DNA from: Paracoccaceae bacterium
GTDB taxonomy: Bacteria; Pseudomonadota; Alphaproteobacteria; Rhodobacterales; Rhodobacteraceae
DNA: 64,000 bases
Assembly: GCA_033344815.1 (NCBI GenBank)
Contig: JAWPMR010000001.1
Location: forward strand, 296,136 to 360,135
Reading direction: 5' to 3'
In this document: positions 55,905-64,000 of the stretch, in pieces
Position numbering within the stretch: the stretch's first letter is position 1
How the letters are laid out: every line of letters begins with the position of its first letter
Translations under genes and position numbers: made by a program
The notes under the pieces: model-generated
Seen by the model: the letters and a program-made list of their open reading frames with translations, nothing else
Databases searched by the model: none
What the model was told of the DNA's origin: nothing

Positions 55905-56470
55905 GACAGCCACTTTGAGAGTCTTCCCTTATTCGAACGACGCACGGTTGTCTGATGTTTGGCAGATTTGCTAAAGCGCTGACTTAATCTCGCGTGGATC
56001 GACATCAACGCGTTTGGACCGTTGCCACTCCGCACGGGTGAAGGTGAGGGGATCACGCAGGCGTTGTCTTGCCGCCCACGCGGCATTTCCCAGTCATGCT
56101 TGAGATATAGCCCACGTGATAAATCACGCAACCTGGTCCTGTAGTGGGGCAGTTTATCGCTCGCACGGGCTTGATACCGATATGCGACCAAAAAACATGT
56201 GCGTGGCGTCGGCCATCTTTCTGATGAAACACGATGGCGCGAGGTTGATTTTCCAGACCAAGCTTTTGCCCGATCTGATCTGCCGCACGCTCAAAACCCT
56301 CAGTTTCAATATTAACTCCTTCTGGGGGGTTGAGGCCCATGGAAAAGAAGTTGTTCTTTCACCGTGTTCCTCTGGCAATGGCATCAGCTTCATGAAACGC
56401 TTCAATAAAGTCATCGCTGGCAAAGCCCGAGACTTCGTGCAAAACCACATGATCATTGCCCCTCATCGAT
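55905..56470 (-). pseudogene. Relaxase/mobilisation nuclease (MobA/VirD2-like), decayed fragment
   Basis: On the minus strand, SMGLNPPEGVNIETEGFERA, ADQIGQKLGLENQPRAIVFH and QKDGRRHAHVFWSHIG match the relaxase core containing the HxH metal-binding motif (here HAH in RRHAHV). After a frame change, LPHYRTRLRDLSRGLYLKHD and WEMPRG continue the same protein. Both ends and several frames are lost. This is a trace of an integrated mobilisable element beside the ribosomal gene pair. Confidence 0.78.
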
Positions 56471-56647
56471 AGAAGATAACGAGCTAGCTACGGTGCATCG
56501 CCGCGTTCTTTCCCTTTAAGTATCATGGGCGCGGTTCCGGCATCTTACCCAACCCGTCAAAAAGATGCTGCAACTTATAACTTTATGCTAAAACTGCTAA
56601 CCACAAACGTCAGCATAATCAGCATCCTGCCAATAGAATACTAACAC

Positions 56648-56679
56648 AAAAAAACGCCCGCTTCGAAAAGCAGGCGTTT
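56648..56679 (-). terminator. Intrinsic terminator of rplM-rpsI
   Basis: Read on the minus strand, AAACGCCTGC, an 8-base loop and GCGGGCGTTT form a 10-bp stem with one mismatch, followed by further T residues. It lies about 30 bases after the rpsI stop. Confidence 0.85.
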
Positions 56680-56709
56680 GAAATTGTCGAGCTTCTTGAT
56701 CGTTCAGCG

Positions 56710-57210
56710 TTAGCGCTTGGAGAACTGGAAGCTCTTGCGCGCTTTGGCCTTACCGTATTTCTTCCGCTCCACGACGCGGCTGTCGCGCGTCAGGAAACCG
56801 GCCGCTTTCAGAGCGCCGCGCAAGGACGGATCATAGAGCTGTAGCGCTTTGGAAACACCGTGCTTCACCGCGCCCGCCTGACCGGAAAGACCACCACCTT
56901 TGACCGTGGCAACCACATCAAACTGATCTGTGGTACCTGTGATCGAGAACGGTTGTGCCAGGATCATCTGCAACACGGGGCGCGCAAAATATTCGTTTTG
57001 CGGTTTACCGTTCACGGTGACCTTACCGGAACCGGGCTTGATCCAGACACGCGCCACAGCGTCTTTACGTTTGCCCGTGGCATAGGAACGCCCCAGATCG
57101 TCACGTACCGGTTCACGGGCGACCACAACCTCCGCTTCGGGGGCTGCTGTTTCGAGACCTGCGGCCTGACCGAGTTCCTCGAGTGTGTTGATTTCTTCAG
57201 CCATGCTCAT
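56710..57210 (-). CDS. rpsI: 30S ribosomal protein S9
   Basis: A 166-residue S9. The conserved part starts at [20 protein letters not shown] and ends with [18 protein letters not shown], the basic tail that reaches the decoding site. An N-terminal acidic extension of about 36 residues is longer than in enterobacterial S9 and is usual in Rhodobacterales. It overlaps rplM by 4 bases, the classic rplM-rpsI operon, and is followed by an intrinsic terminator. Confidence 0.98.
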   Translation of the reverse strand: MSMAEEINTLEELGQAAGLETAAPEAEVVVAREPVRDDLGRSYATGKRKDAVARVWIKPGSGKVTVNGKPQNEYFARPVLQMILAQPFSITGTTDQFDVVATVKGGGLSGQAGAVKHGVSKALQLYDPSLRGALKAAGFLTRDSRVVERKKYGKAKARKSFQFSKR

Positions 57211-57668
57211 GCACTCCGCGTATTTTTGGCGTTCATGGATTTCACGTCCAGAACTTCGGGGCTTTGCGCCTCGTGGGGATGTTCGCCGCCAGCATAGACG
57301 CGCAGGTTGGTCATGATCTGACGGCTCAGACGGTTGCCCGGCAACATGCGCTTGACCGCGAGGGTCACGACACGCTCGGGGTGCTTACCTTCAAGGATCT
57401 GTGCCTTGGTGCGGGATTTGATGCCGCCTGGGTGGCCTGTGTGCCAGTAATGATGCTCTTCGCGTTTCTTGCCGGTCAACTGGATCTTATCCGCGTTGAT
57501 GACAATCACATTGTCGCCCATATCCATGTGCGGTGTGAAAGAAGGCTTGTGTTTGCCGCGCAGACGCTGGGCAATGATCGAAGCAAGACGGCCCAGAACA
57601 ACGCCTTCAGCGTCGATCAGGATCCATTTCTTGTCGATATCTGCGGGTGTTGCAGAAAAGGTTTTCAT
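57207..57668 (-). CDS. rplM: 50S ribosomal protein L13
   Basis: A 153-residue L13: [59 protein letters not shown] and [20 protein letters not shown]. It is the first gene of the rplM-rpsI operon. The start follows AACGGGGAACCGTCC. The 161 bases upstream, shared with the 3' end of the MocR gene, hold its promoter. Confidence 0.98.
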   Translation of the reverse strand: MKTFSATPADIDKKWILIDAEGVVLGRLASIIAQRLRGKHKPSFTPHMDMGDNVIVINADKIQLTGKKREEHHYWHTGHPGGIKSRTKAQILEGKHPERVVTLAVKRMLPGNRLSRQIMTNLRVYAGGEHPHEAQSPEVLDVKSMNAKNTRSA

Positions 57669-57829
57669 GGACGGTTCCCCGTTTGAGGTGACAGGTCGAT
57701 GCCGGATCGCACAGACCTAAATTCGATTGGGGCGTTATAAAGGAGGTGCGCGTCACGTCAAGCGCATCCTGTCCTGATTTGTAGTTCAAAAACAGGTGGT
57801 TATAAAATAGGTATTATTTTACCCCAAAC

Positions 57830-59245
57830 TCAGACGCTGATTTGCTCCGGTGGATTATCCAGCAATTGGCATAACCGCATCATCGCAGCTTCAAAGCTCT
57901 CAATCGAGACGCCTGCGTTGACGGCCATGCGTATAGCATGGGGAGCACGCGCGTCACGACATACGAATTCTTCGGCGGACCTGATTTGCACGCCGACAGT
58001 TTCTGCCGCCTGACAAAACGCCCCTGCCCGCCAGCCCAATGGTAAGCGCAGCCACAAAAACGGCACATCCGCCCGCCAGCTCAAATCATACCCGCCCAGT
58101 ATATTCACGGCACTTTGCACATATTTATCAAAGGCCTGACGGGTTTTTTCGGTCAGATCATCAATCTGCGGGTGATCAAGCAGCAGCGCGCAGAGGTCCG
58201 AAATCGGCGTCGCCAGCCCGAAAAAGCTATGCTCGGCCGTGCGGCGCAGGACCGACCACTTCCCTTCGGGTGCAATCGCAAAACCAAAACGCAATGCGGG
58301 CGTGATCGTTTTCGCGATGGAAGACACATACCACCCGCGCTCCGGTGCCAACATCCGGTAAGACGGCGCGCGATTCACGCCCATACGATAGCAATCATCT
58401 TCAACGATCTGCATGTCATACCGCCGTGCTATTGTCGCGATCTGCTCGCGCCGCGCCACGGGCGTAAAACCACCCGTCGGATTGTGAACCTCAGGGGACG
58501 TGCACAGAACCTGCGCATCATGCGATTTGACGATTCCCTCCAGCGCCTCAGGGATAATCCCATCTGCATCCATGGGCACAGGGACAACATCGGCCCGCAG
58601 CATTTCCGCCACGCGCCGGAATCCCGGATAGGCCAGTTCCTCAATCAAAACGGTCGGTTTGCGCCCCTCAAGAATAGACTGAAGAACCAAGAGTATTCCA
58701 TTTTGGCCACCCTGACACAGAACAATATCTTTCTCTCCCAACGGTCCAAGGGGCGTGCCTTCCAACCATCTCAACACGGCCAAACGCGCCGGGCGGGCGC
58801 TGTTGCGACTGGGATAGTGCATGATGCCAGACGGCGGGTTCGCAGCGACTTGTGCCATCAGGTGACGGACCAGCTTGTCCTGCCCCACGCAAGGCAAGTG
58901 TGGCGAAAACAGACTGACATTATAGGGGTTATTATTTTCTTCGGAGCTGTGCTGGATCACGTCAATCTCGATCGGCACATCTGATACGCGCGCAGGGTTT
59001 GGCGATGCCACAAAAGTACCGCGCCCTACTTCCGCCAAAAGCGCACCCTCATCTGTGAGGATCGTATAGGCCCGCGCGACGGTGCCCGGCGTGATCTTGA
59101 GCTGCCAGGCCAGGTCCCGTACGGGCGGCAACCTGTCACCGATCTGCAAGGCGCCTGTTTCAATGCCGCTACGTATTGTCGTTACAACCGCCTTGTACTT
59201 TGGCCCCTGCCCCTCGACCAATTCCGGCTCCCAAATTGTACCCAT
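57830..59245 (-). CDS. MocR-type regulator (GntR helix-turn-helix fused to aminotransferase-like domain)
   Basis: A 471-residue chimeric regulator. Residues about 15-80 form a GntR winged helix (GDRLPPVRDLAWQLKITPGT, VARAYTILTDEGALLAEVGR). The rest is a fold-type I PLP domain with CTSPEVHNPTGGFTPVARRE, QIVEDDCYRMGV and the expected PLP Lys in SSIAKTITPALRFGFA. MocR proteins sense vitamin B6 or amino compounds. It diverges from a small DUF1127 gene; repeats and a palindrome in the shared 93-base region (59246-59338) are likely its operator. Confidence 0.92.
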   Translation of the reverse strand: MGTIWEPELVEGQGPKYKAVVTTIRSGIETGALQIGDRLPPVRDLAWQLKITPGTVARAYTILTDEGALLAEVGRGTFVASPNPARVSDVPIEIDVIQHSSEENNNPYNVSLFSPHLPCVGQDKLVRHLMAQVAANPPSGIMHYPSRNSARPARLAVLRWLEGTPLGPLGEKDIVLCQGGQNGILLVLQSILEGRKPTVLIEELAYPGFRRVAEMLRADVVPVPMDADGIIPEALEGIVKSHDAQVLCTSPEVHNPTGGFTPVARREQIATIARRYDMQIVEDDCYRMGVNRAPSYRMLAPERGWYVSSIAKTITPALRFGFAIAPEGKWSVLRRTAEHSFFGLATPISDLCALLLDHPQIDDLTEKTRQAFDKYVQSAVNILGGYDLSWRADVPFLWLRLPLGWRAGAFCQAAETVGVQIRSAEEFVCRDARAPHAIRMAVNAGVSIESFEAAMMRLCQLLDNPPEQISV

Positions 59246-59338
59246 TACAATATTCCCCTAGCGTCTTTGTATCAGTTATCGTATCAATACAGTATGGCAT
59301 ATATGCCAAATTGTGTCAATACAATACAGGAGATACCC
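59246..59338. promoter_or_regulatory. MocR/DUF1127 divergent operator-promoter region
   Basis: Contains three copies of GT(A/G)TCA on the plus strand (59269-59274, 59281-59286, 59313-59318), the second within the inverted repeat GTATCAATAC. A perfect 14-bp palindrome, TGGCATATATGCCA, spans 59295-59308. An AGGAG ribosome binding site precedes the ATG at 59339. Repeats at such spacing suit binding by a dimeric MocR regulator; this is inferred. Confidence 0.6.
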
Positions 59339-59572
59339 ATGACACACGCAATGACACCTTCGCCTAAAACAATGGCCTACCTGCGGGAGGTCAATACAAT
59401 GCCTGCGCTTGCCATCATCGCGGTTGAGTTTGCTGTCTGCGTGTCAAAATGGGCTACACGCCGCGAAACCAGACGCACATTGAAACAGCTGACGGATTGG
59501 GAGTTGCGCGATGTAGGACTGACACCACAGCAGGCTCGCGATGAGGCTGCCAAGGTGTTCTGGCGCGCGTAA
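59339..59572 (+). CDS. DUF1127 small protein
   Basis: A 77-residue protein ending in the DUF1127 (YjiS-like) motif: RTLKQLTDWELRDVGLTPQQ, then ARDEAAKVFW. The ATG at 59339 follows CAGGAGATACC; a frame extending to 59267 lies in the operator region. The first half includes a moderately hydrophobic stretch (MPALAIIAVEFAVCVS). DUF1127 proteins in Alphaproteobacteria are Arg-rich, affect phosphate, carbon or RNA metabolism and often bind RNA. Control by the divergent MocR is likely. A strong terminator follows. Confidence 0.9.
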   Translation: MTHAMTPSPKTMAYLREVNTMPALAIIAVEFAVCVSKWATRRETRRTLKQLTDWELRDVGLTPQQARDEAAKVFWRA

Positions 59573-59603
59573 CCTCCCCGGTACGCCACCAGACCTCTTC
59601 CTA

Positions 59604-59630
59604 GGCCGGGCTTTGTCCCGGCCCTTTTTT
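59604..59630 (+). terminator. Intrinsic terminator after DUF1127 gene
   Basis: GGCCGGG-CTTTGT-CCCGGCC forms a perfect 7-bp stem followed by a run of six T, about 30 bases after the stop codon. Confidence 0.9.
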
Positions 59631-60165
59631 ATGGATCACTAGCACTTTCAATACATTCATGAGCCTTTGGTCGCATCAAGGCTCTGCACCCCGTCAAAGG
59701 CTTCCATCTGACCAACCTCACCGCCAGCATAAGTTATTTTGTTGCCAGCAAGGCTGTCGCCAACCACGCGCTGCCTTGGACTGATATTTTTATCAGAAGG
59801 CAGTGGGTTATCTCATGGGGAGTTCATTGTAGGGAGCAGTTTGCTTGCAATTTTCACCTCAGCAAACTTGCAAAGTCGAAGACTGATGTCTGGCAGAGAC
59901 CTCTGTGCGAGGGATGGCGTGGGTCCTGAGGCACGCCAAGTCAGTGATCTGCCGGGCATTGACCGGGAATTTCCGGGCGGATGTATACATGCCAAAATGT
60001 GGAACGATCATGGCGATGCTGCGCATGAGATGAAGTCGTATCGGTGGGCACGGCAGCGCAAACGCATCAAGCCCGAAGGACGCTGCAAGTCTGTCTTCGC
60101 AGGGCTTGAGAAAGGATTGACACCTGGAAAACCGGGAGTCGGATGATCTGTGCAGGCGCCAGGAA
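59631..60165. other. Region between DUF1127 gene and IS30 remnant
   Basis: No intact gene in these 535 bases. A plus-strand frame over 59739-60146 is open but unlike known proteins; it may include the lost 5' part of the IS30 transposase. Confidence 0.4.
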
Positions 60166-60850
60166 ATGCGTTTGTGTGTAAATCATCGATTGTTACGTCT
60201 TCAAGGCATGGCGGAATTTGTCGAAACACCGGTGTCCTGTCGACCGCAGTTTGTCGGAAAGCGTCAAGCGCCCAAGGTCGACCGGGATCTCCGTATCTTG
60301 CTCTGTCCGGGCGATGTGGCTCACCGAGACCAGATCGCGCATTATGAGGGTGGCCCTATGTTGTTCAAACACAGTCTTGGCCAATTGCATGTTGCATCGC
60401 TTTTCGTACCGAACGGCATCTTGGCTGAGCTATTCAAGCGCTCGATCCAGCGCATCAAACCGATCAAAGACAAAATTGCGAAAGTCGTGCGCGACCTGCC
60501 CTATCCCGAGCGCAAACCGATTGCCTTGCAACGCAGCACAGAGTTCGACAGTTGGCCGCATACCCGAGCCGAGCCCGGCATCCAGACTTGGGTTTGGTCC
60601 CTCCCCCGCTCTTGGCAGGTCGGATCCGGTGCAGATACGAACCGAACGCGTCGAGGATAGCTTCCCCGCAATCGCGGTATCTGGTTGGCGGACAGTTACA
60701 ACAAAAAGCAGATCTGCGACCAATTCGACAACACGCGCTGGAATTGCTTCGGATGGAATACACCCGCAAAGCTGTTCGGAACAAAGACGATGGAAGAATT
60801 CGGAAAACGTCCTTACCAACAAAGACTATGGGAGTATGGGTGGGGTACCG
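60166..60850 (+). pseudogene. IS30-family transposase, decayed (5' part missing, internal stop)
   Basis: The plus strand carries the C-terminal two thirds of an IS30 transposase: HRDQIAHYEGGPMLFKHSLG, KPIKDKIAKVVRDLPYPERK, RSTEFDSWPHTRAEPGIQTW, then NTNRTRRG, an in-frame TAG at 60658, and LPRNRGIWLADSYNKKQICD, QFDNTRWNCFGWNTPAKLFG. The TAG falls where IS30 proteins have Trp (RRWLPR), so a single G-to-A change explains it. Two catalytic sites also look altered: DNGTEF/DRGTEF reads QRSTEF, and the expected WEGDLM reads YEGGPM. No terminal repeats were found by eye. Confidence 0.82.
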
Positions 60851-61089
60851 CTCCTAATCCGCTTCAAAAACCAGTGCCTGTTTGGCGAGCATCAATTGAT
60901 CCGGCCGTAGCGCCTCTCCAACTGTTCAAGCCGATAAGCCGTGCGGCTTGTCTCAATAGAACCGCGCCACGGCAGTTTTGTGTTTTCAAGGCAGCACATC
61001 AATATCATAGCCTGTGATGGTTCCGGCCTCTCTGGACAGGCCTTCCATCCTCGGTTTATGGATATCTCGTCTTGTACTGTGAGCGTTTT
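60851..61089. other. Upstream region of aroQ
   Basis: No gene seen. It joins the IS30 wreck to aroQ and should contain the aroQ promoter. Confidence 0.35.
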
Positions 61090-61527
61090 ATGACTTCGAT
61101 CCTTGTGTTAAACGGACCCAATCTGAATTTGCTCGGCACGCGTCAGCCGGAGGTCTATGGCACCACAACACTGGCCGACATCGAAAAACGGTGCACCGAA
61201 TGGGCAAAAGCGACGCAATGCGATGTGCGCTTTGCGCAATCCAATCATGAAGGCGATTTGGTTGATCACATCCACGCAGCGCGCGACACGCATGATGGCA
61301 TTATTTTGAACGCAGGTGCTTATACACACACATCAATTGCCCTGATGGATGCGATTGCCTCTGTAGAACTCCCGGTGATCGAGTTGCATCTCAGCAACGT
61401 CCACGCCCGCGAGGAATTTCGGCACAGATCCTATATCGCAAAGGTGTCACTTGGTGTTGTTTGCGGCTTTGGTGCTTATGGGTACAGTCTGTCTCTGGAT
61501 GCTATGCTGGATCACCTGACGCCCTAG
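61090..61527 (+). CDS. aroQ: Type II 3-dehydroquinate dehydratase
   Basis: A 145-residue AroQ: VLNGPNLNLLGTRQPEVYG with the catalytic Tyr, QSNHEGDLVDHIHAARD, ILNAGAYTHTSIALMDAI and the catalytic His in VIELHLSNVHAREEFRH. It converts 3-dehydroquinate to 3-dehydroshikimate in the shikimate pathway. The ATG at 61090 is preferred to the in-frame ATG at 61072 because it gives the family start MTSILVLNGPN. It stands alone on the plus strand, between an IS30 wreck and the tsf terminator. Confidence 0.96.
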   Translation: MTSILVLNGPNLNLLGTRQPEVYGTTTLADIEKRCTEWAKATQCDVRFAQSNHEGDLVDHIHAARDTHDGIILNAGAYTHTSIALMDAIASVELPVIELHLSNVHAREEFRHRSYIAKVSLGVVCGFGAYGYSLSLDAMLDHLTP

Positions 61528-61732
61528 CGCTCGGTCACCCAGAATGCTGACGCTGTATTTCCACGCCGGGGGCCGCTGTGAGACCGGAATATCGATTTGT
61601 ACATGGCTCAGAAAGAAACGCCGCAGTTTCGATCCCTCCGCAATCTATTCTGCGGCCTGCGCATCACCCGGTAACGCCTTTTCGGACATCCGTGTCGGTA
61701 CTGTGAAGGCCATGTGACCTTCATCCGCAAAC

Positions 61733-61758
61733 AAAAAAGGGCGCATCACTGCGCCCTT
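61733..61758 (-). terminator. Intrinsic terminator of rpsB-tsf
   Basis: Read on the minus strand, AAGGGCGCA-GTGA-TGCGCCCTT is a perfect 9-bp stem followed by four more T. It lies about 23 bases after the tsf stop. Confidence 0.92.
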
Positions 61759-61781
61759 CCCCGAAGGTCCTGTTAGAAGGC

Positions 61782-62657
61782 TCAGCCTTTGACCGCTTTC
61801 GCGACTTCAGCTGCGAAATCTTCCTTGATGACTTCGATCCCCTCACCCACTTCAAGCCGCACAAAACCTGTGATGGTTGCGCCAGCTTCTTTGGCGGCGT
61901 CACCGACAGACAGATCCGGGTTCACAACAAAGGATTGGTTCAACAGTGTGACTTCGGACATGTATTTCTTCATCCGGCCCACGATCATCTTTTCAATGAC
62001 CTGCTCTGGCTTGCCGCTTTCGCGCGCAATATCCATTTGAACCTGCTTCTCTTTTTCAACAACAGCCGGGTCCAGATCTGCTTCGGACAAGGACGCCGGG
62101 TTCACCGCCGCAATGTGCATCGCGACCTGTTTGCCGAATGCTGCGTCGCCGCCTGTCATGGCAACCAGTACACCGATTTTGCCCATGCCAGGCGCCGCCG
62201 CGTTGTGCACGTAGGACACAACCACGTCGCCATCGATCGTGGACATGCGGCGCACCGACATGTTTTCCCCGATGACTGCAACCGCGTCCGTCACGGTTTG
62301 CTCGACGGTCTTGCCATTCATGTCCGCCGCTTTGAGTGCGTCAACGTCATTTGCCGACAGTGCGACATCCGCAATGCCCGCGACCATCTTTTGGAAATCC
62401 GCGTTTTTACCGACGAAGTCAGTTTCTGAGTTGACTTCGACCGCCACGCCGTGACCGCCCTCGACCTTGACCGCAACCAGACCTTCTGCTGCTGTACGGC
62501 CAGATTTCTTGGCGGCCTTGGCAAGGCCCTTGGTGCGCAGCCAATCCACCGCCGCTTCCATGTCGCCATCGTTTTCGGTCAACGCTTTTTTCGCGTCCAT
62601 CATGCCCGCGCCGGTCGTGTCGCGCAGTTCTTTGACCATAGATGCTGTAACTGCCAT
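61782..62657 (-). CDS. tsf: Elongation factor Ts
   Basis: A 291-residue EF-Ts, the nucleotide exchange factor for EF-Tu. The N-terminal UBA-like domain carries [20 protein letters not shown] and the core has [20 protein letters not shown], with the TDFV residues that disturb the EF-Tu nucleotide site. [20 protein letters not shown] lies in the C-terminal dimerisation part. It follows rpsB by 101 bases and is followed by a strong terminator. Confidence 0.98.
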   Translation of the reverse strand: MAVTASMVKELRDTTGAGMMDAKKALTENDGDMEAAVDWLRTKGLAKAAKKSGRTAAEGLVAVKVEGGHGVAVEVNSETDFVGKNADFQKMVAGIADVALSANDVDALKAADMNGKTVEQTVTDAVAVIGENMSVRRMSTIDGDVVVSYVHNAAAPGMGKIGVLVAMTGGDAAFGKQVAMHIAAVNPASLSEADLDPAVVEKEKQVQMDIARESGKPEQVIEKMIVGRMKKYMSEVTLLNQSFVVNPDLSVGDAAKEAGATITGFVRLEVGEGIEVIKEDFAAEVAKAVKG

Positions 62658-62714
62658 CTGAGGTTCTCCTTTGGGAATCGTCAGGCCAGAAGCCCGCTAT
62701 AAATCGTGAAGTTT

Positions 62715-62735
62715 GGGGCAGGTTGTCCCTGCCCC
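62715..62735 (-). terminator. Hairpin between rpsB and tsf
   Basis: GGGGCAGG-TTGTC-CCTGCCCC is a perfect 8-bp stem in the 101-base gap. Only a weak U-rich tail follows on the minus strand, so it may attenuate, process or stabilise the mRNA rather than fully terminate. Confidence 0.45.
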
Positions 62736-62758
62736 GCGTGTCATGGGTATGACGCCGC

Positions 62759-63562
62759 TTACGCTTGTGCCTCGGCGGCGGGCGCTTCTGCGGCTTCTTC
62801 CGCTGGCGCTTCTGCCACAGCTTCTTCGACAGGTGCTTCTTCCATCGCGCCGAGATCAACGCCTGCTGCACCCAATTGCGCGCTCATGCCGTCCAGCGCT
62901 GCACGGGCTGCGAGATCGCAATAAAGCGTGATCGCACGAGCCGCGTCGTCATTACCGGGGATAATGTAGTCAATGCCGTCTGGTGGGCAGTTGGTATCCA
63001 CAACAGCAACAACCGGAATACCCAGTTTGTTGGCTTCTGCAATCGCCAGCGCTTCTTTTTTTACATCGATCACAAAGATCAGGTCTGGGCGACCGCCCAT
63101 TTCACGAATGCCGCCCAAGGACGCTTCGAGTTTGCCCTGATCGCGCTCCATACCAAGACGCTCTTTCTTGGTCAGGCCGGCAAAACCGTTCTCGGATTGC
63201 TCGTCGATGTTTTTCAGGCGGTTGATCGATTTGGAAACCGTTTGCCAGTTGGTCAGCGTGCCGCCAAGCCAACGGTGGTTCATGTAATACTGTGCGCATT
63301 TCTCTGCGGCATCCGCAATCGGCTGTTGTGCCTGACGCTTGGTGCCCACAAAAAGAATGCTGCCGCCTTTGGCGACGGTGTCACGGATGGCTTGCAACGC
63401 CTGGTCCAGCATTGGAACGGTTTGCGTGAGATCCATGATGTGGATGCCGTTACGTGCGCCGTAAATGAACGGACCCATACGGGGGTTCCAACGCTGCGTT
63501 TGGTGGCCGAAGTGTACGCCTGCTTCAAGCAATTGGCGCATGGTGAACTCTGGAAGAGCCAT
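62759..63562 (-). CDS. rpsB: 30S ribosomal protein S2
   Basis: A 267-residue S2: [60 protein letters not shown] and [20 protein letters not shown]. The C-terminal 30 residues are a low-complexity Ala/Glu tail, common in Alphaproteobacteria. A GGAAAGGTAG site precedes the ATG. It is the first gene of rpsB-tsf. Confidence 0.98.
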   Translation of the reverse strand: MALPEFTMRQLLEAGVHFGHQTQRWNPRMGPFIYGARNGIHIMDLTQTVPMLDQALQAIRDTVAKGGSILFVGTKRQAQQPIADAAEKCAQYYMNHRWLGGTLTNWQTVSKSINRLKNIDEQSENGFAGLTKKERLGMERDQGKLEASLGGIREMGGRPDLIFVIDVKKEALAIAEANKLGIPVVAVVDTNCPPDGIDYIIPGNDDAARAITLYCDLAARAALDGMSAQLGAAGVDLGAMEEAPVEEAVAEAPAEEAAEAPAAEAQA

Positions 63563-63855
63563 GGTAGTCTACCTTTCCGGTTTTATCCTCGGCGGGGGCA
63601 TGACACCGTTTGGGGCCAACCGGAGGACCGTTAAGGATGTCTCCCTCAACAAGCCCAAACCCCGCCTGCGGGTTTCAGTGCGCGCCGTATAGGCCAGCCT
63701 GCCGTCCATCGCAAGTCCATAACGTCGCGTTTTTTGTCCTATAAGTGATCGCAAAATCAGACCCCAACGCTTGTCTCTTTGGGAAATCGCGTTTTAACTA
63801 TCGCCAAACCGCCCCGCAGAGGGCGCGACATCAATGTTGAAAACCGGGAGTAACC
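63563..63855. promoter_or_regulatory. Divergent region between rpsB and a secreted-protein gene
   Basis: 293 bases holding the rpsB leader and promoter on the minus strand and the promoter of the next gene on the plus strand. No gene is seen. The rpsB leader could carry an S2 autoregulatory structure, but none was recognised. Confidence 0.45.
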
Positions 63856-64000
63856 ATGAATTTTGCCTTGAAATCCGCCGCAGTGGCGCTTGCCTTGCTG
63901 ATCCCAAGCCTTGCTTTATCCGACACTTTGCAGCTCAGCCCGGCCAGTCCGCAACCAAGTGCGGGTAGCCTGAAATCAGGGCTCGCAGTCAAATACGCCT
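63856..64000 (+). CDS. Secreted protein, partial (signal peptide only)
   Basis: The first 48 codons of a gene that continues past the window. The ATG at 63856 follows CGGGAGTAACC. MNFALKSAAVALALLIPSLA then LSDTLQLSPASPQPSAG is a clear Sec signal peptide with cleavage near SLALSD. The mature part is too short to name a family. Confidence 0.75.
   Translation, partial: MNFALKSAAVALALLIPSLALSDTLQLSPASPQPSAGSLKSGLAVKYA

Noticed and set aside
58115..58984. 289-codon plus-strand frame opposite the MocR-type gene
   Set aside because: Antisense to a clear MocR protein and without motifs.
62765..63634. 289-codon plus-strand frame opposite rpsB
   Set aside because: Antisense to ribosomal protein S2; a codon-bias artefact.

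Overview
The window looks like a chromosomal segment of an alphaproteobacterium of the Roseobacter group (Rhodobacterales). The evidence is the ribosomal genes (rpsB-tsf, rplM-rpsI with an N-terminally extended S9), the N-methylglutamate pathway genes typical of marine methylamine users, the MocR/DUF1127 pair and the general protein style. No tRNA, rRNA or CRISPR array was seen. Gene density is uneven: well-packed operons alternate with 1-4 kb stretches of decayed genes and insertion-sequence debris.

Layout. (1) 1-3.3 kb: a truncated hydantoinase A gene (-) diverging from a quinone reductase-like gene (+). (2) 3.4-13.9 kb: a tight minus-strand operon for amides, read amidase, periplasmic amide-binding protein, two permeases, two ATPases, second amidase, ABM monooxygenase, NTF2-like protein, acetamidase/formamidase, SDR. 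Upstream lie a MarR regulator and a divergent AmiC-like receptor without an obvious signal peptide (14.7-16.4 kb). (3) 16.6-19.8 kb: a heavily mutated glycine betaine transporter operon (proX-proV-proW). (4) 20-35.5 kb: a complete N-methylglutamate pathway for monomethylamine. A sarcosine-oxidase-like heterotetramer (called here mgdABCD), a GlxA-type and an XRE-cupin regulator, N-methylglutamate synthase (mgsABC) and gamma-glutamylmethylamide synthetase (gmaS) are intact. The block is split by two decayed IS110-family elements and by wrecks of a haem-dependent N-demethylase and a GcvT-like gene. A wrecked trimethylamine monooxygenase (tmm) follows at 36.4 kb.

(5) 37.7-52.2 kb: a lone polyprenyl-phosphate sugar transferase; MmgE/PrpD and 2-hydroxyacid dehydrogenase genes; a minus-strand operon hyuA-hyuB-aminotransferase-Asp/Glu racemase; and a ThDP-dependent enzyme diverging from an Lrp regulator. 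(6) 52.5-55.3 kb: a two-gene unit of an unknown membrane protein and a secreted trypsin-like protease, the least explained intact module here. (7) 55.3-64 kb: a relaxase wreck, rplM-rpsI, MocR/DUF1127, an IS30 wreck, aroQ, rpsB-tsf, and the start of a secreted protein.

Taken together, the window shows a methylated-amine catabolic island in which the monomethylamine core is intact, while the upstream steps that could feed it (betaine uptake, trimethylamine oxidation, secondary-amine demethylation) have become pseudogenes beside insertion sequences. Family assignments were made by eye from motifs and remembered family sequences; no database search was run.
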